62,361 nucleotides of DNA from JAITMY01 sp031549685 (GTDB lineage Bacteria; Bacteroidota; Bacteroidia; Bacteroidales; UBA932): NCBI GenBank assembly GCA_031549685.1, contig JAVBPG010000034.1:1-62361 (forward strand), in the 5' to 3' direction. The notes below the pieces were generated by a model that ran no database searches, was not told the DNA's origin, and was given only the letters and a program-made list of their open reading frames with translations. The translations under genes and the position numbers were made by a program. Positions 44,718 to 52,789 of the stretch are shown here, piece after piece (the first letter of the stretch is position 1; each line of letters begins with the position of its first letter).

Positions 44718-46028
44718 ATGTTCAAAACAAGCTACAAAGCAGTGTCGGCGGCAGAGGCCGTGCAGGCGGTAAAATCCGGAGATCACATTCACCTGAGCAG
44801 CGTGGCCAGCGCCCCGCAGGTGCTCATCAAGGCGCTGTGCGCGCGCGGCGATGCGGGCGAGTTGAGGAATGTGTACATTCACCACCTGCACACCGAGGGC
44901 GAGGCGCCCTACACCGAGGCCCGATACGAGGGTATTTTTCAGCACGATGCATTTTTTGTCGGCGGCAACGTGCGTAAGGCGGTACAGGCGGGCTACGCCG
45001 ACTATATTCCCGTGTTTTTGAGCGAAACACAAAAGCTGTACCGCTGCGGCGCGCTGCCCTGCGATGTGGCCATGATACAGGTCTCGTCGCCCGATAAGCA
45101 CGGATTTGTGTCGCTGGGCACCTCGGTGGATGCAACGCTGGCGGCCATCGAAACGGCCAAGACCGTTATCGCCGTGGTAAATCCGCACGTGCCCCGCGCC
45201 TGGGGCGACGCCATGATTCCGCTGGGCATGATTGATATCTTTGTGGAGGATAGCTCCATGCTGGAGCCCGCGCACTTTACCGAGCCTACCGAAATCGAGA
45301 AGGCTATTGGCTTGAATTGCGCCGCGCTGATTGAGAACGGGGCAACGCTGCAAATGGGCATCGGCGCCATTCCCAACGCCGTACTGGCGCAGCTGGGCAA
45401 CCACAAGAACCTGGGCATTCACACCGAAATGTTTGCCGACGGCGTTCTTCCGTTGGTTGAAAAAGGCGTGATAAACGGTGCCAACAAGGGTATTGACCGC
45501 GGTAAAATGGTATCGACCTTCCTGATGGGCTCGCAAAAATGCTACGACTTTATCGACGACAACCCCATGGTGCTGATGAAGGATGTGGGCTACACCAACG
45601 ATCCTTTCATTATTGCAAAAAATCCAAAAGTTACCGCTATCAACTCCGCGCTGCAAATCGACATCACCGGGCAGGTGTGCGCCGACTCGCTGGGCACCAA
45701 GTTCTATTCGGGCGTGGGTGGCCAGGTGGACTTTATATATGGTGCGTCGCTCTCGCAAGGTGGCAAGGCTATTATTGCCATGCCCTCGGTTACCGATAAG
45801 GGTATCAGCAAAATTGCACCCGCGCTCAACCTTGGCGCAGGCGTGGTAACCACGCGCAACCACGTGCACTACATTGTTACCGAGCATGGCGCGGTGGATT
45901 TGTACGGCAGGTCGCTGCAGGAGCGTGCAAGGCTTATGATCAGCGTTGCCCACCCCGACCACCGCGAGGCGCTGGATAAGGCTGCTTTTGAACGCTTTGG
46001 TTCGCACTATCATTTTGTAAAAAAGTAA
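44718..46028 (+). CDS. Acetyl-CoA hydrolase/4-hydroxybutyrate CoA-transferase family protein
   Basis: The 436-residue enzyme swaps CoA between acetate and another short acid. The family pattern is strong: AVSAAEAVQAVKSGDHIHLS at the start, QMGIGAIPNAVLAQLGNHKN, then GIHTEMFADG with the likely catalytic glutamate, and GVGGQVDFIYGASLSQGGK near 335. Close relatives include Cat2 and butyryl-CoA:acetate transferases, but the substrate cannot be read from sequence. The DUF975 gene starts 4 bases after the stop, so they are co-transcribed. Confidence 0.9.
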   Translation: MFKTSYKAVSAAEAVQAVKSGDHIHLSSVASAPQVLIKALCARGDAGELRNVYIHHLHTEGEAPYTEARYEGIFQHDAFFVGGNVRKAVQAGYADYIPVFLSETQKLYRCGALPCDVAMIQVSSPDKHGFVSLGTSVDATLAAIETAKTVIAVVNPHVPRAWGDAMIPLGMIDIFVEDSSMLEPAHFTEPTEIEKAIGLNCAALIENGATLQMGIGAIPNAVLAQLGNHKNLGIHTEMFADGVLPLVEKGVINGANKGIDRGKMVSTFLMGSQKCYDFIDDNPMVLMKDVGYTNDPFIIAKNPKVTAINSALQIDITGQVCADSLGTKFYSGVGGQVDFIYGASLSQGGKAIIAMPSVTDKGISKIAPALNLGAGVVTTRNHVHYIVTEHGAVDLYGRSLQERARLMISVAHPDHREALDKAAFERFGSHYHFVKK

Positions 46029-46031
46029 AAA

Positions 46032-46616
46032 ATGGTTACAGAAAATAAATACTTGACCAGCCAGGCGGCCGATGCCCTTGAGGGGCGATGGGGAATAGCG
46101 GTCGGCACATTCCTGGTGTACCTTCTTATATGTCTTGCTGTGGGGTGGAGCGGACTGATTCTGCTGCTTATAGGAGGTGCGCTGTACCTGGGCCTGATGC
46201 GCTTTTCGCTTGCCATTGCGCGTAGGGAGGATAACGTGAAGCTGGAGCTGCTGTTCAACGGGTTCAACCAGTTTGGAACCGCTTTAGCTTTGTACCTGCT
46301 GCAGTCCATTTTTGTTTTTCTGTGGTCGCTGCTGCTCGTTATTCCCGGCATAATTGCGGCCATCTCGTACTCGCAGGCCTTTTTTATTTTGGCCGATAAC
46401 CCCGCATCCGGCGCCATGGAGGCCATAAACAAAAGCCAAAAGATGATGTATGGCTACAAGTGGAAATACTTCTGCCTGTGCTGCCGCTTTATCGGGTGGG
46501 CGCTGCTGTGCTGCCTGACGCTGGGCATCGGTTTTCTGTGGCTTGTGCCGTACGTACACGTCAGCTGCGCCAACTTTTACGATGATGTAAGGCGTAGCCA
46601 CGTGGAGCTTGTGTAA
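46032..46616 (+). CDS. DUF975 family membrane protein
   Basis: The 194-residue protein has about four or five membrane segments. The DUF975 features ALEGRWGIAVGTFLVYLLI and PGIIAAISYSQAFFILADNP are visible, followed by a conserved INKSQKMMYGYKWKYF segment. The function is unknown. It starts 4 bases after the CoA-transferase gene. Confidence 0.8.
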   Translation: MVTENKYLTSQAADALEGRWGIAVGTFLVYLLICLAVGWSGLILLLIGGALYLGLMRFSLAIARREDNVKLELLFNGFNQFGTALALYLLQSIFVFLWSLLLVIPGIIAAISYSQAFFILADNPASGAMEAINKSQKMMYGYKWKYFCLCCRFIGWALLCCLTLGIGFLWLVPYVHVSCANFYDDVRRSHVELV

Positions 46617-46640
46617 TTTCAGGCTTGTTGCCTTAGGGAG

Positions 46641-46815
46641 GAGATTTCTCGACTTCACTCGTTCCTCGTTGCGCTCGAAATGACGATGTTGTGATTACAA
46701 GAAGTGGATGGAGGGGAAGTGGGGACGGAGTAGCCGTCTCCTACTTCCCCTCCATCTTTCTATACCGAAAGCGCATTGTCATTCCGAGCGAAGCGTGGCG
46801 TAGTCGAGGAATCTC
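46641..46815. repeat. Two dispersed repeats in the spacer before rlmD
   Basis: Positions 46641-46684 are nearly the inverse complement of 44-89. Positions 46778-46815 hold a shorter relative beginning gtcattccgagcg. Between them lies plain sequence with no gene. Confidence 0.6.
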
Positions 46816-46829
46816 CTCCCTTCTCCAAA

Positions 46830-48308
46830 TCATTTCCGTTCCACCACCACCACATTCTCCACATGGTGCGTATGCGGAAACATGTCCACCGGCTGCACGG
46901 CGGTAATGGTGTAGCGTTCGGCCAGTAGGGCCAGGTCGCGCGCCTGCGTGGCAGGGTTGCAGCTCACATATACGATGCGCTGCGGCGCTGCGCGTAGAAT
47001 GGTTTGCGCCACCTCGGGGTGAATGCCCGCGCGTGGAGGATCGAGAACTACCACATCGGGCTTGCCGTTTTGTGCAACAAATTCATCGCTCAGCACATCC
47101 TTCATATCGCCCGCGTAAAAGGCGGCGTTGCCAATACCGTTGAGGCGGGCGTTTGCCCAGGCGTCGTCAATGGCCTCCTTTACGTACTCCACGCCAACCA
47201 CCTTTTTTACATCCTTGGCAATAAAGTTGGCAATGGTGCCCGTGCCGGTGTAGAGGTCGTACACCACCTCGCTACCCGTAAGCCGGGCAAAATCGCGCGC
47301 CACGCCGTACAGCCTGTACGCCTGCTCGGAGTTGGTTTGATAAAATGACTTTGCGCCGATTTTAAAGCGCAAACCTTCCATCTGCTCAAAAATATGGTCG
47401 CGGCCGGCGAAGCAAATAATCTCCTGGTCGCCAATGGTATCGTTGCGCTTGCTGTTGATAACGTACAGCAGCGAGGTAATTTTGGGAAACGCTTCCTGAA
47501 GGTGCCGCATTAGCGCCCCGATTTTTCCCTCCTCATTTTTTGCAAAAACCACAATCACCATTACTTCTCCCGTGCTCGAGGTGCGAATGGTGAGGTTGCG
47601 CATGAGGCCGGTTTGCGCCCGCAGGTCAAAGAATTCGTAGCCGTTCTCCATGCAGTACTTTTTTACGGCTAAGCGAATTGCATTCGACGGCTCTTGCTGC
47701 AGGTGGCAGCTATTTATGTCCAGCACCTTGTCAAACTTCATGGGAATGTGAAAGCCAAGCGCCGGTTCGTGCTCTTTTACCCCACTGTCATGGCGGACTT
47801 GATCCGCCATCTCCTGATTCTGAGATTGCGGGTCAAGCCCGCAATGACATTCTTTAAGGTAAATTTCCATCTCCTCCTTAGTCATCCACCGCTTGTGCGA
47901 GAAGGTAAACTCCAGCTTGTTTCTGTACAGCGTTGTCTTTTCTGAACCTATGATTGGCCTAACCTTCAAGCCCTCAAATCCGCCAATGCGAGTCAGCTGG
48001 TCTTCCACCTGCTGCTGCTTGTAGCGCAGCTGCTCGGAGTAGGGTAGCGGTTGCCATTTACACCCGCCGCAGGTGCCGTAGTGCTCGCAGAATGGTGCTA
48101 TGCGCTGAGGCGACGGCGCTACCAGCTGCGTAATGTAGCCCTCCATAAAGTGGCTGCGCTTTTTGGTCAGCTGCACGTTTACCACATCGCCGGGCACGGC
48201 AAAGGGAACAAACAGCACCACGCCATCCACGCGCGCCATGGCCTTGCCCTCAGCTGCTACATCGGTTATGGTAATATTTTCTAAAACGGGGAGTTTTTTT
48301 TGCTTCAT
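46830..48308 (-). CDS. rlmD: 23S rRNA (uracil-5-)-methyltransferase, RlmD/RumA family
   Basis: This SAM-dependent enzyme makes 5-methyluridine in 23S rRNA (RlmD or a close relative). An N-terminal TRAM domain (about 1-62) precedes four cysteines for a 4Fe-4S cluster, including CEHYGTCGGCKW. The methyltransferase core has YDLYTGTGTIANFIA, LDPPRAGIHPEV and the nucleophile cysteine in VYVSCNPATQARDLALL. The 492-residue protein is longer than usual because a dispersed palindromic repeat sits in frame at about residues 154-175. The ATG at 48308 is preferred over a GTG six bases upstream. Confidence 0.9.
   Translation of the reverse strand: MKQKKLPVLENITITDVAAEGKAMARVDGVVLFVPFAVPGDVVNVQLTKKRSHFMEGYITQLVAPSPQRIAPFCEHYGTCGGCKWQPLPYSEQLRYKQQQVEDQLTRIGGFEGLKVRPIIGSEKTTLYRNKLEFTFSHKRWMTKEEMEIYLKECHCGLDPQSQNQEMADQVRHDSGVKEHEPALGFHIPMKFDKVLDINSCHLQQEPSNAIRLAVKKYCMENGYEFFDLRAQTGLMRNLTIRTSSTGEVMVIVVFAKNEEGKIGALMRHLQEAFPKITSLLYVINSKRNDTIGDQEIICFAGRDHIFEQMEGLRFKIGAKSFYQTNSEQAYRLYGVARDFARLTGSEVVYDLYTGTGTIANFIAKDVKKVVGVEYVKEAIDDAWANARLNGIGNAAFYAGDMKDVLSDEFVAQNGKPDVVVLDPPRAGIHPEVAQTILRAAPQRIVYVSCNPATQARDLALLAERYTITAVQPVDMFPHTHHVENVVVVERK
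47786..47849. repeat. Palindromic repeat inserted in frame inside rlmD
   Basis: From tgtcatggcggac to gcaatgaca, these 64 bases match the right half of the intergenic repeats at 44289, 50847 and 56930 (gattgcgggtcaagcccgc is exact in 50847-50909). On the coding strand it reads CHCGLDPQSQNQEMADQVRH, with no stop codon. It falls between the Fe-S and methyltransferase parts of the protein. Confidence 0.85.
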
Positions 48309-48526
48309 GGGCACAAAAGTACAGCAATTTTTATCCTTTCAAAAGCTAAATTTGATTTTTTGTGTGCGTACACTAATTTTGTAAAGTATTGTAAATAAAC
48401 ATCTTAACGATTAATTTAAAAAGTTTTTATGAAAAGAAAGCAAAAAAGAGTATCACAAATGTTTTTTTGCCCTATATTTGCCACTACGAAAAAGAACCAA
48501 TAAACCCTTAAAATCAAAAAAATATT

Positions 48527-48808
48527 ATGAAAAAAAGTTTAATTGCAATGGCGCTTATGTTTGGCGCAGTGGTATTTGTGGCATCGTGCAATGATGAGGA
48601 AGGTGGTGATGATAAAACCTGCAAAACCTGTACAATTTCTGTTGACAACAGAACTGGTGGTGTAGCTTCAAAGGCTTCTGCAGTTTACCCCAATGGTGAG
48701 TACTGCGATGCCAATCTTACTGCTGTACAAGCTCAGAATGGTCAAAACGTAACAGGTGCTGACGCTACTGACGGTAAGGGCGGTAAGTACACCGTTTCTT
48801 GCCAATAA
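48527..48808 (+). CDS. Small lipoprotein of unknown function
   Basis: The 93-residue protein starts with a lipoprotein signal ending VFVASC. The mature part is acidic at the start, with CKTCT and further cysteines at YCDANL and VSCQ: four in all beyond the lipid-anchored one. No family is recognised. An AT-rich leader of about 140 bases precedes it and a good terminator follows, so it is probably transcribed alone. Confidence 0.7.
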   Translation: MKKSLIAMALMFGAVVFVASCNDEEGGDDKTCKTCTISVDNRTGGVASKASAVYPNGEYCDANLTAVQAQNGQNVTGADATDGKGGKYTVSCQ

Positions 48809-48832
48809 GGCTTGCATTCTTTTTTAACAAAG

Positions 48833-48870
48833 TTCCCCGATTCAATTCTGAGTCGGGGAATTTTATTTTA
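48833..48870 (+). terminator. Terminator after the small lipoprotein gene
   Basis: The stem ttccccgattc / gagtcggggaa is followed by a TTTTATTTTA tail, 24 bases after the stop. Confidence 0.85.
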
Positions 48871-48935
48871 TACCAATTTCAAATATTTTCAAAGAGCGCA
48901 TTAGTTTTTACGTAGCAAACTCCTTGATAAATCGC

Positions 48936-48943
48936 TACCTTTG
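48936..48943 (+). promoter_or_regulatory. Predicted -7 box for ribBA
   Basis: TACCTTTG is a perfect -7 consensus 25 bases before the ribBA ATG. The -33 part is not clear. No FMN-riboswitch structure can be seen in the short leader. Confidence 0.45.
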
Positions 48944-48968
48944 TGTTCCTTTTAAATAGAGTAACTTT

Positions 48969-50171
48969 ATGCTGAATACCGTAGAAGAAGCCGTAGAGGA
49001 TATCCGTAGGGGTAAGTTCGTAATAGTGGTGGACGATGAGGATCGCGAGAATGAGGGTGACTTTATTGCTGCGGCCGAGTTTGTTACGCCCGAAATGGTG
49101 AACTTTATGCTCAACGAGGGCCGTGGCGTTATATGCGTGCCGCTCAGCGAGTCGCGCTGCCGCGAGCTGGAGCTCGACTTGCAGGTAACGCACAACACCT
49201 CGTCGCACGAAACACCCTTTACCATTACCACCGACCTGCTGGGGCACGGTTGCACCACCGGCGTTTCCACGCACGATAGAGCTGCCACCATTCGTGCCTT
49301 GGCCAACCCCGGCATGAAGCCGGCGGACTTTGGCCGCCCCGGGCACATTAATCCGCTGCGGGCAAGGGATAAGGGTGTGCTTCGCCGCGCGGGGCATACC
49401 GAGGCTGCCATTGACCTGGCGCGCCTGGCCGCGCTGCAGCCTGCCGGCGTACTCATTGAGGTAATGAACCCCGATGGCACCATGGCGCGGCTGCCGCAGC
49501 TGGAGCAGGTGGCCCAGAAGTTTGACCTGAAAATTATTTCCATAGCCGACCTGATTGCCTACCGCCTCAAGAGCGATAGCATTGTGGAGCGCGGCGACCG
49601 CGTGAGCCTGCCCACCGATTTTGGAGAGTTTGACCTAATTGTTTTTCGCCAAAAATCAAATGGCTTAGAGCATGTGGCTTTGGTAAAAGGCGCTTGGGAG
49701 CCGAGCGAGCCGGTGCTGGTGCGCGTGCATTCGTCCTGCGCCACGGGCGACATATTCGGGTCGTGCCGCTGCGATTGCGGCGCCCAGCTGCACGAGGCCA
49801 TGCGCATGGTGCAGCACGAGGGTAAGGGGGTGGTTATTTACCTCAACCAGGAGGGCCGTGGCATCGGGCTATTCAATAAGATTCATGCCTACAAGCTGCA
49901 GGAGCAGGGCATGGATACGGTGGAGGCCAACCTTGCCATGGGCTTTCGCGCCGACGAGCGCGACTACGGCGTGGGCGCCAGCATGCTGCACGAGTTAGGG
50001 GTACACAAAATGCGCCTCATGACCAACAACCCGCTTAAGCGAAAGGGGCTGGAGGGATACGATTTGGAGGTGGTGGAAAATGTGCCGATTGTGATAACGC
50101 CGAACCAGCACAACCTGCGCTACCTTAGCACCAAGGAGCAGAAAATGGGGCATAAACTCGGATTAAAATAA
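48969..50171 (+). CDS. ribBA: Bifunctional RibBA (DHBP synthase / GTP cyclohydrolase II)
   Basis: The enzyme makes both building blocks that start riboflavin synthesis. The N-terminal 200 residues are 3,4-dihydroxy-2-butanone-4-phosphate synthase with VDDEDRENEGDFIAAAEF and HGCTTGVSTHDRAAT. The C-terminal half is GTP cyclohydrolase II with RVHSSCATGDIFGSCRCDCG (zinc cysteines) and LNQEGRGIGLFNKI. The 400-residue length is standard. Other rib genes are not in the window. A spacer of short AT repeats separates it from def. Confidence 0.96.
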   Translation: MLNTVEEAVEDIRRGKFVIVVDDEDRENEGDFIAAAEFVTPEMVNFMLNEGRGVICVPLSESRCRELELDLQVTHNTSSHETPFTITTDLLGHGCTTGVSTHDRAATIRALANPGMKPADFGRPGHINPLRARDKGVLRRAGHTEAAIDLARLAALQPAGVLIEVMNPDGTMARLPQLEQVAQKFDLKIISIADLIAYRLKSDSIVERGDRVSLPTDFGEFDLIVFRQKSNGLEHVALVKGAWEPSEPVLVRVHSSCATGDIFGSCRCDCGAQLHEAMRMVQHEGKGVVIYLNQEGRGIGLFNKIHAYKLQEQGMDTVEANLAMGFRADERDYGVGASMLHELGVHKMRLMTNNPLKRKGLEGYDLEVVENVPIVITPNQHNLRYLSTKEQKMGHKLGLK

Positions 50172-50249
50172 TTGAGAATTGAAAATTGAGAATGAAAAAT
50201 GATTTCACTTTCAACGTTCAACTTTCAATTTTCAATTTTCAATTGAAAT

Positions 50250-50804
50250 ATGATTTTACCAATATACTTATACGGTTCGCCGGTGTTGCGAAAGGTCTCG
50301 GAGGATATTACCCCCGGCTATCCTGATTTCAAGCAGCTGCTGGCTGATGTGTGGGAAACCATGTACCACGCCGACGGCGTAGGGCTGGCTGCCCCGCAAG
50401 TAGGAAAAAATATTCGCCTTTTTGTGATTGATGCCGAGTGCCTGAGCGAAGATTACCCTGAGGCAAAAGGCTTCAAGAAAACCTTCATCAACGCGCACGT
50501 GGTGGAGGAGGCCGGCGACGATTGGGCCTACAACGAGGGCTGCCTGAGCGTTCCGAAAATTCACGAAGACGTGAAGCGCCCCGAGCGCATACACCTACAG
50601 TACTGTGACGAAAATTTTGTGCCGCACGATGAGTGGTTCGAGGGCATCTGCGCCCGCGTAGTGCAGCACGAGTACGACCACCTGGAGGGGCGGAGCTTTG
50701 TGGATAAGCTCTCGCCCATACGCCGCCAGCTGCTCAAGTCCAAGCTGACGAAGATAAGCAAGGGCGAGGTCTCGACGAGCTACAGGGTAAAGGTAGAAAA
50801 GTAG
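50250..50804 (+). CDS. def: Peptide deformylase
   Basis: The enzyme removes the formyl group from the N-terminal methionine of new proteins. All three motifs are present: GVGLAAPQVG (43-52), EGCLSVP with metal Cys98, and QHEYDHLEG with His140 and His144. The length of 184 is typical of the Bacteroidetes type. It stands in a spacer-flanked position between ribBA and a nested repeat. Confidence 0.97.
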   Translation: MILPIYLYGSPVLRKVSEDITPGYPDFKQLLADVWETMYHADGVGLAAPQVGKNIRLFVIDAECLSEDYPEAKGFKKTFINAHVVEEAGDDWAYNEGCLSVPKIHEDVKRPERIHLQYCDENFVPHDEWFEGICARVVQHEYDHLEGRSFVDKLSPIRRQLLKSKLTKISKGEVSTSYRVKVEK

Positions 50805-50810
50805 TAGAGG

Positions 50811-50946
50811 TGTCATTGCGAGCGAGCCAATTTTAAAATAGAACATTGTCATCCCGAACTTGATTCGGGGCTCCCAATCGGGAGATTGCGGGTCAAGCCC
50901 GCAATGACACTAAGGTGTGGAGTTGCTTTGCTTCGCTCGCAATGGC
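50811..50946. repeat. Nested palindromic repeats between def and the kinase gene
   Basis: The outer ends tcattgcgagcgag and cttcgctcgcaatgg form an inverted pair. Inside it at 50847-50909 lies a complete copy of the other repeat type (tgtcatcccgaac ... gcaatgaca). One element seems to have inserted into the other. Confidence 0.75.
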
Positions 50947-50996
50947 GCAACGGGTAAGTTTATTCTAATTTTCCATTTTCAATTCTCCATTCTCCA

Positions 50997-51836
50997 TTGA
51001 TTTTAGTTGTCGATAGCGGATCCACCAAGGCCGATTGGCACCTGGTAATGCCCGACGGAGCGCGCAAAGCTTACGCCGGAAGGGGCATCAACCCGCTGCA
51101 TGTGCCGCCCGCCGATATGCTCAAAACGGTGCAGGAGCGCATCCCCGCCGAGCTGCGCGGCTTGCCCGTCAAGCGCCTGTTCTTTTACGGCGCGGGTTGT
51201 GGCGCTTCGGCGGCAACGAGCATGCTGGCTTCGGCCTTTTCTCAAGTTTTTATGGAGGTGCAGGTGGAGGTGCTGCCCGATTTTTTGGGGGCGGCGCGCG
51301 CGCTTTTTGTCAAGGAAAAAGGACTTGTCGCCATTCTCGGCACCGGCTCGGCCTGCGGCGCCTACGATGGCCGGGGGATGGTAAGCAGCTCCAAGTCGCT
51401 GGGCTACGTGCTTGGCGACGACGGGAGCGCAACCGATTTGGGCAAGCGCCTGCTGCGCGCATTCTTTTATAGGCATCTGCCCCATAAGCTGGAGCGGCAG
51501 CTGGATGAGCAAGGCCTAACGCGCGAGAAGGTGCTGCAATCCGTTTACCACTCCGATGCCCCGGCCGTTTACCTCGCCTCCTTCCTTTCGTTTTTTGTGG
51601 ATAACAGGGAGGATGATTTTGTGCGGGAAATGCTGGCCGCCTCGTTCAACGATTTTTTTATCAACCACGTGAACCAGCTGCGCGGATTTGACGATAAGCT
51701 GGGCGTGGTGGGTTCGGTAGGATTTTTGTTCTCCGACATTCTGCGAGAACGAGCAGTATGTCATGGTGTTGAGCATGTTGAGGTTTTGCAGTACCCCATT
51801 GGGCGCTTGACCCAATATCATATTTTGGAGCAATAA
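50997..51836 (+). CDS. BadF/BadG-family ATPase, GlcNAc-kinase-like
   Basis: The 279-residue ASKHA protein starts ILVVDSGSTKADWHLV, the first phosphate loop. It also has VAILGTGSACGAYDG (second loop) and GYVLGDDGSATDLGKR (adenosine side). This branch includes N-acetylglucosamine kinases and BadF-like ATPases, so phosphorylation of amino sugars in cell-wall recycling is the likeliest role. The start is a TTG at 50997, as no ATG precedes the first loop. Confidence 0.85.
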   Translation: MILVVDSGSTKADWHLVMPDGARKAYAGRGINPLHVPPADMLKTVQERIPAELRGLPVKRLFFYGAGCGASAATSMLASAFSQVFMEVQVEVLPDFLGAARALFVKEKGLVAILGTGSACGAYDGRGMVSSSKSLGYVLGDDGSATDLGKRLLRAFFYRHLPHKLERQLDEQGLTREKVLQSVYHSDAPAVYLASFLSFFVDNREDDFVREMLAASFNDFFINHVNQLRGFDDKLGVVGSVGFLFSDILRERAVCHGVEHVEVLQYPIGRLTQYHILEQ

Positions 51837-51837
51837 T

Positions 51838-51867
51838 TTTGCGGATTAAACATTTTTTGTACCTTTG
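51838..51867 (+). promoter_or_regulatory. Predicted promoter of the tRNA-Leu pair
   Basis: TTTG at 51838-51841 and a perfect TACCTTTG at 51860-51867 are 18 bases apart, just ahead of the first tRNA gene and right after the kinase stop. Confidence 0.6.
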
Positions 51868-51885
51868 CAATCCCGAAAAAGAAAA

Positions 51886-51969
51886 GCCCAGATGGCGAAA
51901 TTGGTAGACGCACCACTTTGAGGGGGTGGCGCCCGCAAGGGTGTGCAAGTTCGAGTCTTGTTCTGGGCA
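51886..51969 (+). tRNA. tRNA-Leu (anticodon GAG)
   Basis: The acceptor stem gcccaga/tctgggc pairs perfectly. The anticodon stem ccact/ggtgg holds the loop ttgaggg with anticodon GAG. A long variable arm (cgcccgcaagggtgt) marks a class II tRNA, and gttcgag is the T loop. The 3' CCA is not fully encoded. Confidence 0.95.
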
Positions 51970-51996
51970 CCTTGACATGTTGGTTGATTTCTTTTT

Positions 51997-52080
<84 letters not shown>

Positions 52081-52081
52081 C

Positions 52082-52127
52082 ATAGCGCTAATGTTTTCAT
52101 TTTGAAAATGTTAGCGCTATTTTTTTG
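52082..52127 (+). terminator. Terminator of the tRNA-Leu operon
   Basis: A long stem, atagcgctaa / ttagcgctat with more pairing in gttttcattttgaaaat, is followed by seven T. Confidence 0.9.
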
Positions 52128-52230
52128 TGCCTATCCCTACCAGTAAGGAGGTTTGATGGCGATTATTCTGTTAAATAATTAGCATGTGTAAGCCAAATAT
52201 TTATAACTTTACAAAACAAAAAAATTACGT

Positions 52231-52743
52231 ATGAAAAAAATATTTTTAGCGGTGCTATCGCTGCTGCTGATAGCTGATGCGGCGGCGGCTTCGGCGCGCA
52301 AGGAGCGCAAGGCGCTTTTCGGAAGCAGCTACAACTACGAAATTGCCGTGCAGGGCGTGGGGCAGGACGGAACAAAGGTGTTTAAGGTGTGGGGCTACGC
52401 CAAAAAGGTGGACGCGGCCATCATTCAGGCCAAGAAAAACGCCGTGGCCGCCTGCATTTTCAGGGGCATCCCCGGCGGTAACGGCGCGGCGCCTACGCCG
52501 GCCATTTGCCCCGACCCGAGGACGGAGGAAAATAACCAGGAGTATTTCGATAAGTTTTTTGAAACGGGCAGCCGCTACCTCAAGTACGTGAACATGACCA
52601 CCGACGGAGTTCCCAGCGGGCAGGACCGCTTGAAAATAAAGGGTGGCTACAAGGTTGGCATTACCGTACAGATACTCTACGACCAGCTGCGCAAAGACCT
52701 CGAAGCCGATGGCATAGCCCGCCGCCTGGATGCGGGATTCTAA
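52231..52743 (+). CDS. Secreted protein of unknown function, first gene of the envelope cluster
   Basis: The 170-residue protein has a signal peptide (residues 1-20). The mature part has an alternating strand (YEIAVQGVGQDGTKVFKVWG) followed by a helix KKVDAAIIQAKKNAVAACIF, the pattern of LPP20/FlgT-like domains that recurs in this cluster. Two cysteines (ACIF, AICPD) may pair. The ATG follows an AT-rich leader. Seven same-strand genes follow with gaps of 0-180 bases. Confidence 0.65.
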   Translation: MKKIFLAVLSLLLIADAAAASARKERKALFGSSYNYEIAVQGVGQDGTKVFKVWGYAKKVDAAIIQAKKNAVAACIFRGIPGGNGAAPTPAICPDPRTEENNQEYFDKFFETGSRYLKYVNMTTDGVPSGQDRLKIKGGYKVGITVQILYDQLRKDLEADGIARRLDAGF

Positions 52744-52789
52744 ACCTTGGATATGCGATTAAAGTCGTCTAACCTTAAAAAATCGTATT

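Noticed and set aside
48809..48968. A possible FMN riboswitch before ribBA
   Set aside because: The leader after the predicted start point is only about 20 bases and no conserved FMN-aptamer segments are seen.
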